NCBI GenBank assembly: GCA_007115705.1
Contig: QXEO01000817.1
Coordinates: 1,718,500-1,782,499 of the forward strand
Direction of reading: 5' to 3'
DNA length: 64,000 bases
Source: Dactylis glomerata
Taxonomy: Eukaryota; Streptophyta; Magnoliopsida; Poales; Poaceae
In this document: positions 47,640 through 58,686 of the stretch, piece by piece
Layout: each line of letters starts with the position of its first letter
Numbering within the stretch: position 1 is the first letter of the stretch
Translations under genes and position numbers: made by a program
Notes under the pieces: model-generated
The model's database searches: none
Seen by the model: only the letters and a program-made list of their open reading frames with translations
Told to the model about the DNA's origin: nothing

Positions 47640-47786
47640 CTCCCTCCGTTTATAAATATAAGATGTTTTAGCTTTGCGAAACAAATGTAAACATCATTTA
47701 GTGTGTAGGTTCACTTGAATATACACACTAAAACTTGTCTAAATATATTTACTTTATAAACCTAAAACAAATATAAACGGAGGGAG
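47640..47786. mobile_element. Stowaway MITE, 147 bp
   Basis: Begins CTCCCTCCGTTTATAAATAT and ends ATATAAACGGAGGGAG, flanked by TA (47638-47639 and 47787-47788). It is a different family from the 90 bp copy that lies 50 bases away. Confidence 0.94.
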
Positions 47787-48058
47787 TAGAAGCCTAGTGT
47801 CAAGAGCTCCGGCCAGCATCAGAACTCACTGGAAAGCCTATTCCAGTTGAGAAGAGACCACGCGTTCCACCGTGAGAAAACAATTAGCCAAGCCAAAGAG
47901 CGGTGCAAAAGCAGCGGGAAGCACTGCCAGAGGTGATGTTTGAGGAGATGTCACATCTAGGCCAGCGGATGTACTGGAGCAAGGAGAAGTAAGGAGGGGA
48001 AGGAGAGAACCCTAGCAGTGGCACACTAAGAAAATGTAAAATCTATCAGAAACCATTA

Positions 48059-48343
48059 GAGCAAGAACAATAGTAAAGCTAATAGCTGGCTATAAGCAAT
48101 TACCACATCATCTATAACTAACCTTATAGCTAACCTATACAATAGTTAGCTACAAAAGTTTATAACTTTTTGAATATATGGCCCACTTGACATTCTCTCA
48201 AAGTACCTAGAAGCACGTGCAAGAGCTAGCTCTTGTATGAGAGCCCAACTCTCTTCTCTCTCCTCTCCTCTCTTCTCCAACTCATCATAAATATATTATT
48301 TTAATCCTTATAGCTCGCTGACTAGACCCTATTGTACTTGCTC
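48059..48343. mobile_element. Tourist-like MITE, 285 bp
   Basis: Ends GAGCAAGAACAATAGT and, inverted, ATTGTACTTGCTC, flanked by the 3 bp target TTA (48056-48058 and 48344-48346) as expected for PIF/Harbinger-type elements. The interior has the usual TAGCTATAAG-type A/T-rich repeats. Confidence 0.88.
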
Positions 48344-48559
48344 TTAGCAGCACAATGAGTGTCCTGAACTCAAAAATATAATTTCAAACATGGCAATAAT
48401 GGATGGGCATCATCATAATAATCTTGGGATGGCAATCAACTCCATGATAGAGGGGCAACTCCTACTCAGATGCACTGCTCCATATTCTTTGGATATATGC
48501 TTTCGTTTATTAACAGCTACCTAATTACAAGAATCCATGTAAAAGGTCCAGGGAATAAA

Positions 48560-48790
48560 AACTTCCATTATCAAGATGAGGGAATCAAACAATTCTTGCA
48601 GATACTTCTAACAAGGTTACAATTGAGAAGACAAAGGCTTCCAGCAAATGATTTAATCAATAAACGCCAAGTGCGCCTTATGCGGCCAAATGGAACTGTG
48701 TCTCACATCTTCTTTAACTGAGCTCTAGCAAAAATTTCGTGGAGTGGGATACGTTCGATGTTAGGTGCTTTGCCCAGTTCTTCGACATTG
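48560..48790 (+). pseudogene. LINE reverse transcriptase relic (zf-RVT region)
   Basis: One frame reads LLTRLQLRRQRLPANDL, then RPNGTVSHIFFN, a stop, then ALAKISWSGIRSMLG. This follows the pattern of the C-terminal zinc-binding part of grass LINE polyproteins (L-x-T, then H-I-F-F, then the C-x-L-A-K-x-x-W stretch), with the cysteines lost and a stop inside. Only a fragment remains. Confidence 0.55.
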
Positions 48791-49638
48791 TTTCTTCTCT
48801 CCCGGGCAAAGCCATATGTCTTATTTGAGTCTTATTTTGTTTTTGAACTGTTATTTGAGTCTTATTTGCGGCTCAAAGTCAGGCACTCTGCACAACTCGT
48901 AACAACAAAGAACTGAAAGGCACGGAGCTGATCCTGGAAATGCTTCATCAACATTACCGCCAGACTCATTCCGCTTCCTCAACAGCTCCCTAGTCGTCAT
49001 GTTTTTATCGTAGCCTCTAAGAACCTTGGGCAAGTGTTGGCATGAAAACATTTGACCTCCGTGCATGTCTGTAACCTCTTAAGATGGTTTTCCAGCATGT
49101 TGTATGTTGTACCGGACCTTGTGGCTTTATTTACTTAAAGTCGGGCAGTGATGCCTTTTATCTAAAAAGATTCCCTCTTCTGTATTGTTTTTGTTAAGGC
49201 ACACGGGGAAGTGGTTGACATGCAATGAACTGAAATCAAGCTATCCTATAACAAAGTATGTTTTGCTTTAATAATAGGAAAACTCATAGAAATGCAGGGA
49301 AGAAACTTCAAAACAGAGATTAATATACTTTCTCCTTAGTAAAGAGGCAAAGCACAAGTGCCTTGTAGTTAATGGTTCATAAGATTTCTAAGAAAAGAAA
49401 GTAACTAGAGAGCATGCCTAGGCTCCAATCGACACAGCTACCTGATACCAACGTACTTCCTGATAGACAAGTCTGGTAGTCATAGTAAGAATCCAGGAAG
49501 GATAGATACCTGATAATAAGTACTGCAAAAGAACTGGGCAGCACCATTGCTAAAACAAAGAAAACCCCGATGGTAAGATGTTAAACCTATCATTGCTAAA
49601 GTTTTCACAACTAAGGGATTGCCAACACAAGTTCACAA
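48791..49638. other. Spacer and 3' flank of the MATH-BTB gene
   Basis: No coding signal. It probably contains the 3' UTR of the - strand gene that ends at 49639. A short phrase (TTATTTGAGTCTTATTT) occurs twice near 48820-48868. Confidence 0.4.
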
Positions 49639-50706
49639 CTAAGCGAAGGCCAACATTTCAATCAGCTTCTTAATAATAGAAGGGCAGCTTCTGTTCAGAT
49701 GATCGAAGCCCTCGCTGTCCAACAAAGCCCTAAGATTTGCAGGGGTGCCAAGAAAATTTAAGCATGCCTTCTTCAAGCCGCCGCAGTGGTGCTGCTCAGC
49801 TAGCGCCATGATGGTGGCTACTGTGCCTACATTAATGTAATTGCATAGCTTTTCCTCGCAAATACTCTTCAGCCTATCCATGTTATACCTGTCAGCCGCA
49901 ACAAGCAGATGCTGGCACATGACATCTTCTTCCGTTTTTCCCACTGCTGGTAATGAGTCAGTATAAGCAAAACAGAGCAACGCCTTGAACACCTCTGCCT
50001 CCATGTCATCTATGAGCACGACACCTGCGGTGTTGCCCTCCTTCATACCGCCAAAGAGCTCCGCACTGAAGACTGGCGATCGGGCAGCGAGCACGCACCG
50101 GTGCGCTGCAAATGTCTCGCCCCCAACCTCGAAAACCACGTCTGCGCCCTTCTCGGTCTTGAGGAGATTGCCAAGGTGTTGATGCAGATCAGATGGTTCC
50201 ACAGAGACGAAGGTTGTAGGAGTTATCTCGGGGAAATCCTCTGCACGGTACTCGTTGATGACAACAATATCACACCTGATGGTGAAAGAATCGTCCCTGA
50301 GATGCTTTGAATTCTCCAAGTCTGCCCTTTTAATGAAATTCCCAATCCCCCAGCCCTGCCCACAAGTGAAGTTCTTTACGTCTGCTGATGCCAATGAAGA
50401 AGCATGGTCCTTGACATCATCGGCGAACCTGAATTTGTGTTGGGCCTTCAACCCTGTGGTAACAGTGTCGTCGAGCAGAAGGAACAGGGATATGTAGTCT
50501 GCAAACTCTGGTTTGGAGCCGTTGGGATGGTAATCGATGTGCCATCGATGTCCTCCAAGTGTGAAAGCGCGGGACTTGATCTTATCTCCAGTGGGGACGC
50601 CCTTGGTGCGGGAGTAACCATCGATCTTGAGAAGGTGGTACCCGCTCGCTGTAGAGGCGACGATGGCGGAGGCTGACCGCGTCGGCTTGGTAGCAGCGAC
50701 TGACAT
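49639..50706 (-). CDS. MATH-BTB protein (CUL3 substrate adaptor type)
   Basis: A single open exon of 355 aa. Residues about 20-155 form a MATH domain (SGYHLLKIDGYSRTKG, FTLGGHRWHIDYHPNG, DDSFTIRCDIVVINEY). Residues about 178-300 form a BTB domain (GADVVFEVGGETFAAHRCVL, ARSPVFSAELFGGM, FKALLCFAYTDSLP), followed by a BACK-like tail (VGTVATIMALAEQHHC). Proteins of this layout bring substrates to CUL3 E3 ubiquitin ligases and form a large, fast-evolving family in grasses. The length is normal and the frame undamaged. The first ATG is used because upstream there is only 5' UTR-like DNA with a likely intron. The gene lies alone between MITE-rich DNA and a Mutator-like insertion. Confidence 0.93.
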   Translation of the reverse strand: MSVAATKPTRSASAIVASTASGYHLLKIDGYSRTKGVPTGDKIKSRAFTLGGHRWHIDYHPNGSKPEFADYISLFLLLDDTVTTGLKAQHKFRFADDVKDHASSLASADVKNFTCGQGWGIGNFIKRADLENSKHLRDDSFTIRCDIVVINEYRAEDFPEITPTTFVSVEPSDLHQHLGNLLKTEKGADVVFEVGGETFAAHRCVLAARSPVFSAELFGGMKEGNTAGVVLIDDMEAEVFKALLCFAYTDSLPAVGKTEEDVMCQHLLVAADRYNMDRLKSICEEKLCNYINVGTVATIMALAEQHHCGGLKKACLNFLGTPANLRALLDSEGFDHLNRSCPSIIKKLIEMLAFA

Positions 50707-50757
50707 GATGAACTAACTCCGGGAAATTTTGATCTGAAAACTCTCCTTCCGCCGCCG

Positions 50758-50813
50758 CTGTAGGATTGTACATAATTTTCAGTTCACAAATCAGATACAG
50801 AACAGAAAAACTT

Positions 50814-50846
<33 letters not shown>
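50758..50846 (-). other. Probable 5' UTR intron of the MATH-BTB gene, with GA microsatellite
   Basis: On the - strand AAAAG is followed by the donor GTAAGC (50841-50846), and a CTACAG acceptor ends at 50758. The 89-base interval holds an AG run at 50814-50841. Predicted from consensus sites only. Confidence 0.4.
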
Positions 50847-51109
50847 CTTTTGGCCGCCGGTGGTGTAGTGCAGGAAGCAGCAGGTCGAGACCTAGAGGAG
50901 GCGCGATGGAGGGGGGCCCCAGTGCCGGTGGACGGTTGCAGTAGATCGAGCACCGGCCGATGAGCTAGGCGGTGGCAGCGGGCTACCCCTCTGCCATGGA
51001 GTTGAACAACGGTCAGCAGGTGATGCTTTTGGAGGCGTGGGGTGGCGAGGGCGGTGGCCGAAATTGCCCGTGGCGGTGGGGTGCCTGCGGGAGGAACCTA
51101 GTTCGGGAG

Positions 51110-51793
51110 TTTAACGCGAGAGGGAATCCCTATACTCCGCCCGTTAGCGTGCCCTATTAGTGCGCGCTAACGGGGCGAGCGATATGGGCCGCGGCCCATT
51201 AAAGGGCTGTAGGATGAAAATCACTTTTTTTCGGTTTTCTTCCTGCTTTTGGTTTTTATTTACTGTTTGATTGCTACTACGCTGGTTCACTGGTTTCGGT
51301 GGTTTTTTAGTTTTATCATTCTTTTGAAAAAAATTCAATTTTGAACAATTTTGAAATTTTGAATAAATTCTGAATTTGAACAAATTTAGGATTCAAAATT
51401 AGAACAAAATTTGGATGTGAAGAAATTCGAAATTTTCAAATTTTAACAATTTTCGGCTATGAACAAATTTCAAATTTGAACAATTTTTTAATTTGAACAA
51501 TTTTTTAATTTGAACAAATTTGAATTTGAACAAATATCAAATTTTAGCAAATTCCTAATTTGAACAAATTTTCGATTTGAACAAAATTCTTATTTGAACA
51601 AATTTCGATTTTTTACAAATTCCAAATTTAAACATTTTTTCAAGATCTGATTTATTTTGTACTGAAAACAAAAATTAAAAAAGGAAAAACGCATTACCTC
51701 TTTACCTAGGCCGGCCCAACATATGCGCTCGCGTGGGCGGAGCTCCGCTCTCTCCCGCTAACGAGCGGAGCATAGGAGCTCCCGAGGTGTTCA
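51110..51793. mobile_element. Mutator-like non-autonomous element, 684 bp, with 9 bp TSD
   Basis: Flanked by the direct repeat GTTCGGGAG (51101-51109 and 51794-51802). The ends are inverted repeats: CCCTATACTCCGCCCGTTAGCG on the left matches CTCCTATGCTCCGCTCGTTAGCG from the right end on the other strand. The interior (51330-51640) is A/T-rich, with many AATTTGAACAAATTT units and no transposase. A 9 bp TSD with long TIRs fits Mutator-like MITEs. It sits roughly 400 bases upstream of the MATH-BTB start codon. Confidence 0.82.
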
Positions 51794-51825
51794 GTTCGGG
51801 AGAAGGGAGAACATCTCAAGTCGCG

Positions 51826-52409
51826 GCCCAACCAAACCTGGCCAACGGGCCGGCCCGGCACGGCACAGGCCCGTTTAAGGGGTTCACGTGCCTAGCCCGG
51901 CACGGCTCGCGATGGCCCGCGAAGATATGGGCCGTGCCATGCTGGTCCACGGGCTGGGAAATGAGGCACAGGCACGGCACAGCAGTTAAAAGGGCCAGCC
52001 CGCGGCACGTGAGGCCCGCGTGCCTAAAAAGGCCCATGCGGCTAAAAAGGCCCATGCGCCTGAAAAAGGCCCATGCGTGCACTGAATCGCCCCTGAGCCA
52101 GCAGCGGCAGCGCAAAGCAGAGCGCAGGCGCGCAGCGCGTCGGGCGTCGGGCAGGCCGCTGGCCAGCGCGTGGCGTGCCGCTCGCGTGCCTCGCGGGCCG
52201 GCCCACGTGCTTGCCGGGCTGCACGCTCCGCGTGCCATGCCGGGCCAGCCCGCGTGCTCGATGCCGCGGCCCAGGCACGACCCCAGGCCTTTCACGGGCC
52301 GGCACGGCCCGTTTAGTGGCGTGCTGTGCCGGGCTTTCGGCGTGCCGGGCTCGCGTGCTTTGGGCCGGGCCACGAAAAGCACGGCCCGTTGGTCAGGTTT
52401 GGGCCCAAC
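51826..52409. repeat. GC-rich inverted-repeat element
   Basis: The left end GGCCCAACCAAACCTGGCC and the right end (reverse strand GGCCCAAACCTGACC, then AACGGGCCGT) are inverted copies. The interior is very GC-rich and dominated by CGGCACGGCCCG-type phrases and a thrice-repeated AAAGGCCCATGCG. No TSD was found and the class is unclear. Long open frames on both strands are a by-product of high GC. Confidence 0.6.
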
Positions 52410-53129
52410 AGGCCTCCCTAAACCTATCGTAGGCGTGGCCCGCGTTTAGGGAAAATCCTATACTCTACCCGTGGACGCGCTGGGTTTTTCTATTCTCCGC
52501 CCGTTGTGGACCTGATGCCATGCGCCCCGTGGGATATGTGCCATGGCCTGTTTAGTGCCCCGTTGTGTGGCTTCTCGCGTTCTTCTATGACGCCAACAAG
52601 ACGAGCGGGCGCAGCAGACACCGCCGCAACCAAAGGGAGTTGTGGTGGAGAAGAAGCCCTACGAGGAAGAAGCGAGGCGGAGCTGAGCTATGGAACTTAG
52701 GGTTAGGGGTGTGGGGGCGGTGCTGGTGACTTAGGGTTAGGGTTTGGGTCATCGCGCCGGAGAAGAAGGGAAGGCTGGGGGTTAGAGGGATGGCTCAGGG
52801 CAGCAGAGGACCGGTGGAGGTGGCGGTTTGAGGAGGGCGGGGCACCAAGGCGGGGCGGTATGGCGCCGGGCATGGGTGGTGGGAGCCGACAGTGGCGGTG
52901 GGGGAATCGGCCGGAGAAGAGGAGGGCGGATACGTGCTGGCGGCGGTGATGACGAATGACAAAAAGGGGAGAAAGGAGAGCCACGACGAGGGAGGAAGAC
53001 GATATTCGGAGGTTGAAGCCTACTTTCATGGGCCACGGCCCACTATGCTCACACGCGTGCGGCGCCTGCTCGCGCCAGCAGCGAGCGCTCAATAGGAGCC
53101 CCCGGGCGCGCCGATAACTCCTGTTGGGT
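52410..53129. other. GC-rich spacer, possible second Mutator-like remnant
   Basis: Holds CCTATACTCTACCCGTGGACG at about 52459 and, near 53060-53110, GCGAGCGCTCAATAGGAGCC. In inverted form these resemble the ends of the 51110 element, but no TSD is evident. A telomere-like GGGTTAGGG phrase occurs near 52700-52745. No supported gene. Confidence 0.4.
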
Positions 53130-56100
53130 ACCACTTTGCCACCCAAGGAAGATCCTGTTTTTGATTTAAAGCCTTTACCTGATGGTCTTAAATATGCTTA
53201 TATTGATGATAAGAAAATATATCCTGTTATTACTAGCTCTAAACTTTTAGGGAAGGAAGAAGAAAGGTTATTGGAAATATTGAGAAAACACTGAGGAGCT
53301 ATGGGATATACTCTTGATGATTTAAAAGGGATTTCTCCTACTATATGTCAGCATGCTATTAATATAGAGCCATATGCAAAGCCAGTTGTTGAACATCGAC
53401 GCCATTTAATTTCCAAGATGAAAGAAGTGGTAAGAAATGAGGTATTGAAACTCCTTGACGCTGGTATTATTTATCCTATTGCTGATAGTAGATGGGTTAG
53501 TCCTGTGCATTGTGTTCCTAAGAAAGGAGGTATTACTATTGTGCCTAATGAGAATAATGAGCTTATTCCTCAGAGGGTAGTAGTTGGTTATAGGATGTGC
53601 ATCAATTTTAGAAAGGTCAACAAAGTTACTAAGAAAGATCATTATCCTTTACCGTTTATAGATCAAATATTAGAGAGGTTATCTAAGAAAACTCATTTTT
53701 ATTATCTTAATGGTTATTCTGGTTTCTCTCAAATTGCTGTTAAAAAGCAAGATCAAGAGAAAACCACTTTTACTTGTCCTTATGGAACATATGCTTATAG
53801 ACGTATGCCTTTTGGTTTGTGCAATGCTCCTGCTACTTTTCAAAGATGCATGTCTGCTATTTTTCATGGATTTTGTGAAGAAATTGTGGAGGTATTCATG
53901 GACGATTTCTCCCTCTATGGAACTTCTTTTGACAATTGTTTGCACAATCTTGATAAAGGTTTGCAGAGATGTAAAGAAACTAATCTTGTTCTTAATTGGG
54001 AGAAGTGCCACTTTATGGTGAATGAAGGAATTGTCCTTGGACATAAAATTTCTGAAAGAGTGATGGCGCGGTGATGATGATGTGAGAAAGCTTGATTGTG
54101 TGTAGTAAATGACCGGCCAGTTGGAAAACCCTAAGAGCAAGGTGTAATGAATATAGCAGCAAGTTTTTCCCTCAGTAAGAAACCAAGGTTATCAATCCAG
54201 TAGGAGGACGGAATACGACTGAAGGTGATGCCCTCTAGCTTCGCGATAGCTCCGGACAATTTATAGGGCGCCTCGTCCAAGCTTTGCTTTGCGAGCGGCA
54301 ACGTGGAACCTGCACACAACACAACCAAATACTTTGTTCCGAACTTACGATAAGATTGTCAATCTCACCGGTTTGCTTGAAACAAAGGGTATGAGCATAT
54401 CAAGTGGAAAGCAATAGTAATATGCGAGTAAAGTAAACAGGTGATAGCAATATAAAGGAAATAGGACCGGGGTCCACAGTTCACTAGTGGTGTCTCTCCA
54501 TAAGATAAAATAACACATGCTGGGTAAATAAATTACAGTTGGGCAATTAATAGAATAAAGACAACGTGCATATGTCGAGAGGATCACTATGAGATTTACT
54601 CTGGGCATTACAACAAGATACATAGACCGCCATCCAACTGCATCTATGACTAATAATCCACTTGTGGCGAATCAATCCGAGAACTCTACAAGTATTAAGT
54701 TGCGAACAACAGATAATTGCATTAAGCAAAGTGTGTAATGTAAACAAAGCATATGCCCTTGAGCATATGAATGTTATTTTCCCCCTAGTAGCAACAGCAC
54801 ATCTACAACCTTAGAGGTTTCTGTCACTCCCCCAGATTAAATAGAGGCATGAACCCACTATCGAGCATAAATACCCCCTCTTGGAGTCACTAGCAACTAC
54901 TCGGCCAAGATAGCTACTAACAACGGAGAGCATGCAAGATCATAAACAACATAGAGATAACAAAAGATAATATTTAGTACTTCAACTCAATCATAACACC
55001 AATATTCATCGGATCCCAACAAACACAACATGTAGAATTACATAACGGTGATCTCAATCATGTAAGGCAGCTCATGAGATCTAAACATGAAGCACATGGT
55101 GGAGAAGACAACCATCTAGCTACTGCTATGGACCCATAGTCCAAGGTAGACTACTCACTCATCGCGCCGGAGGCAAGCATGGCGATGAAGAAGACCTTCG
55201 GTGGCGATTCCCCTCTCCGGCAGGGTGCCGGGAAGAGCTTCTGGACCCTCCCGATCTTCGGGTCGACGGCGGCGGCGGATCACGATGTGTTCTGGAAAAG
55301 TGATCGGGTACTTAGGCTTTTCCCGTCGGGGGGTCTTTATAGGCGAAGGGGCATCGTCAGGAGTGGACCAAGACGACCTCACACATAGGGGGCGCGGCCA
55401 GGGGCCAGGCCATGCCGCCCTGTTGTGTGGGGCCCTCGTGGCCCCACTCTGTCTCCTCTTCGGTTCTCTGGAAGCTTCGGTGAAATTCTGGGTGACTCAA
55501 TTCCGAGAATATCTCCTGTGTAAGTTTTCTGAAACACAAAAATAGCAGAAAATAGGAAACTGGACTGTGGTGACTTGTTAATAGGTTAGTTCCGGAAAAT
55601 GTATAAAAGTGCCACGAAGTGTAACGAAACACTAAGCAAATTGTGTAAAAACAAGCATGGAGCATAAAAAATTATAGATACGTTTGAGACGTATCAAAGA
55701 GGTATTGAAGTTAACAGAGCAAAGGTTGAAGCAATTGAGAAGATGCCCTGTCCTAGGGATGTTAAAGGTATTCGTAGTATTCTTGGTCATGCTGGTTTTT
55801 ATAGGAGGTTTATTAAAGATTTCTCTAAGATTTCAAAGCCTCTTACTAATCTTCTTCAAAAAGATGTACCCTTTGTTTTTGATGATGATTGTAAGGAAGC
55901 TTTCGAAACTCTTAAGAAGGCTTTAACTACTGCTCCTATTGTTCAACCACCTGATTGGAATTTGCCTTTTGAAATTATGTGTGATGCTAGTGATTTTGCT
56001 GTGGGTGCTGTTCTTGGACAGCGCATAGATAAGAAGTTGAATATTATTCATTAAGCTAGTAAGACTCTTGATGCTGCTCAAAAGAATTATGCTACTACTG

Positions 56101-57706
56101 AGAAAGAGTTTCTTGATGTTATTTTTGCATGTGATAAGTTTAGACCTTATATTATTGATTCGAAAGTTACTATTCATACTAATCATGTTGCTATTAGATA
56201 TATTATTACAAAGAAGGATGCTAAGCCTAGGCTTATTAGATGGGTGTTACATTTACAAGAGTTTGATTTGCATATTGTAGATAGGAAAGGTGCTAAAAAT
56301 CCTGTTGCTTACAATTTGTCTAGATTGGAAAACATTTTTTTTGATCCTATTCCTGTTAATGATAGTTTTCCAAATGAACAGTTGGCCGCAATAAAGGTAA
56401 CTTCGCGAGAGAGTCCTTGGTATGTTGATTATGCTAACTTTATTGTTTCCAAGTATTTGCCTCCAACCTTTACAGCTCAGCAAAGAAGGAAATTCTTTTA
56501 TGACTTGAGGCATTATTTTTTGGATGACCCACACTTATATAAAGAAGGAGTGGATGGTATTATGCAAAGATGTGTTCCAGAATATGAACAACAAGAGATA
56601 TTGAGGAAATGTCATGGTAGTGCTTATGGAGGACATCATGCTGGAGATAGAACTACACAAAAGGTTCTACAATCAGGTTTTTATTGGCCTACCATTTTTA
56701 AAGATGCTAGAAAGTTTATTTTATCTTGTGATGAATGCCAAAGAGTTAGAAATATTTCTAGACGCAATGAAATGCCTATGAGTTATTCTCTTGTTATTGA
56801 ACCATTTGATTGTTGGGGATTTGACTTTATGGGTCCTTTTCCTCCTTCAGAAGGTTACACTCATATACTCGTAGTTGTTGATTATGTTACTAAGTGGGTA
56901 GAAGCTATACCTACAAAGAGTGCTGATGGTGAGACCTCGTTAAAAATGATTAAGGATGTTATTTTTCCTAGGTTTGGTGTGCCTAGATATCTTATGACTG
57001 ATGGAGGTTCTCATTTTATTCATGGCGGTTTTAGGAAAACTCTTGCTAGATATGACGTTAATCATAGAATTGCTTCTGCTTATCATCCCCAAACTAGTGG
57101 GCAAGTAGAGCTATCGAATAGAGAGATCAAGTCTATCTTGCAGAAGACTGTTAATAGATCTAGGAAAAACTGGGCTAGCAAGTTGAATGATGCTTTATGG
57201 GCTTATAGAACTGCTTATAAGAACCCCATGGGCATGTCTCCTTACAAAATGGTTTATAGAAAAGTGTGTCACTTGCCTTTAGAATTAGAACACAAAGCTT
57301 TTTGGGCAGTGAAAGAGCTTAATAGGGATTTTAAACTTGCCGGTAAGAAAAGGTTGCTTGATTTGAGTTCCTTAGATGAGTGGAGAAGTGAAGCTTATGC
57401 AAATGCCAGACTTTTTAAGGAGAAAGTCAAGCAATGGCATGATAGGAGAATTCTTAAGAGAGAATTTCATGTTGGTGAGAAAGTTCTATTGTATAGGTCT
57501 CGTCTCAGATTTTTTGCAGGAAAATTACTCTCAAAATGGGAAGGACCCTTTATTATTGAAGAGGTGTATTGTTCAGGTGCTATAAAGATTGCTTCTCTTA
57601 AAGATAATACTACGCAAGTGGTGAATGGGCAAAGACTCAAATATTATATTGCTGGAGATTCTTATAATGAAGATGTCGATGTTATTCAAATGGTGACTCC
57701 AAAATA
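53130..57706 (+). pseudogene. gypsy pol (RT, RNase H, integrase), disrupted
   Basis: RT shows CINFRKVNKVTKKDHYPLPF, then YLNGYSG, TTFTCPYGTYAYRRMPFG and FMDD. The YLNGYSG has Asn where the family has its first catalytic Asp (YLDGYSG). There is a stop near 53293 and the solo LTR insertion after GHKISER; the frame resumes at 55697 with RGIEVNRAKVEAIEK. RNase H (MCDASDFAVGAVLG) has a stop near 56052 (IIH, stop, ASKTL). Integrase is complete: an HHCC zinc finger around 56610-56740, D in WGFDFMGPF, D in MTDGGSHF, E in GQVELSNREIK. Several lesions make it non-functional. Confidence 0.9.
54061..55696 (-). mobile_element. Solo LTR, 1636 bp, inserted in the gypsy RT region
   Basis: Starts TGATGG and ends GTATCA, flanked by the TSD AAGAG (54056-54060 and 55697-55701). 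Removing it rejoins the pol frame between SER and RGIEV. No internal coding or second LTR exists, so it is a product of LTR-LTR recombination. The - strand carries TATAAAGAC near 55340, a likely LTR promoter, which suggests the - orientation. It must be younger than the gypsy copy it splits. Confidence 0.9.
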
Positions 57707-58094
57707 ATTCATCAAAGAACATATGCAGGAAAGTGCAGAGTCCGTTTTCAAATAGGTAATAGTTCTAGTCAGAAAAGGTTCGCGTTAAACATTTTTGTTT
57801 ATATTTTTGTTGTTTTTATTAAATATGAAAAATCACGAGACGAAAACGGGTTGGAAACGGAGCCCGGAGGCTCCACACCACCTGGTGGCGCGGGCCCGTT
57901 GCTAGCTGCGCCACCCTATGGTGTGTCCACCCCGGAACTCATTTCCGTCCTAGTTTTCTCCTGTGCTTTCATTTCGATATTTAATTTTCGCCTATATAAC
58001 CCCCCGAATTGCCCGAGGTCTATATATCGTGTTCTCGTCATGTTTTCATTTCGATCTATTTCTGTCAGGAGTTGTTCTCAGTTTTTGAGGCATC

Positions 58095-58589
58095 ATGGCC
58101 TCCGCAAGCAATGACAAGGAGAAGATGCCTCCCGAAGATGATCACCAAGACCCTAAGCTGAAGGAAGAGGTTGAAAGTGAAGCCGAAGAAGAATTGATGG
58201 AAGAAGACCAGAGTCCACGCCCAAGCACCGTCATTACAAGCATTGGCATGGTGACAAATCATGACAAGTTCAAGAAGAGTGCGCGGATAAGAACTGGAGG
58301 AGGTGTTCTACGTCACTCCTTAGCTCCAAGGACATCTTCTTCAGGCAACAACCCCTTCCATACTCTCATACATGAACATCAATTCCAAAGGTTGCCTAAA
58401 GCAAAATTACCTTCTAGTTGGGATATAGATCATTCTAACCATGCAGAGAAAGAGAGTTCAAAGAGCGAAGAAGGGTGGGGAAATAACTCCAAGAGTTGGG
58501 ATTCGCAGTCCGACATGTTCATGAGCCAGGTTGAGCACAATTCGGAGATGATTCGTAATCTCACCTACAAGATTGATGAGTTGAAGTAA
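58095..58589 (+). CDS. Small ORF downstream of gypsy pol, unknown function
   Basis: 164 aa starting MASASNDKEKMPPEDD, with an acidic Glu/Asp-rich N-terminus (residues 10-45) and a charged C-terminus ending YKIDELK. After the stop the frame continues LIEKLIKDAPPPPKE. It lies between pol and the polypurine tract, the place where Athila-group elements carry an additional env-position ORF. No signal peptide or membrane segment is visible, so an envelope role is not supported. Confidence 0.5.
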   Translation: MASASNDKEKMPPEDDHQDPKLKEEVESEAEEELMEEDQSPRPSTVITSIGMVTNHDKFKKSARIRTGGGVLRHSLAPRTSSSGNNPFHTLIHEHQFQRLPKAKLPSSWDIDHSNHAEKESSKSEEGWGNNSKSWDSQSDMFMSQVEHNSEMIRNLTYKIDELK

Positions 58590-58686
58590 CTTATTGAGAA
58601 GCTTATTAAAGATGCACCACCACCACCGAAGGAGTAATTCGTCATTGGTATTGGCATCCCCTTGGCTTGTTCCAAGCTTGGGGGAG

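Noticed and set aside
51733..52449. Long open frames on both strands in the GC-rich element
   Set aside because: The residues are low-complexity Arg/Ala/Pro/Gly with no domain, and result from repeated CGGCACGGCCCG phrases with few stops.
52700..52745. GGTTAGGG phrases as an interstitial telomere
   Set aside because: Only a few irregular units; plant telomeres are long perfect TTTAGGG arrays.
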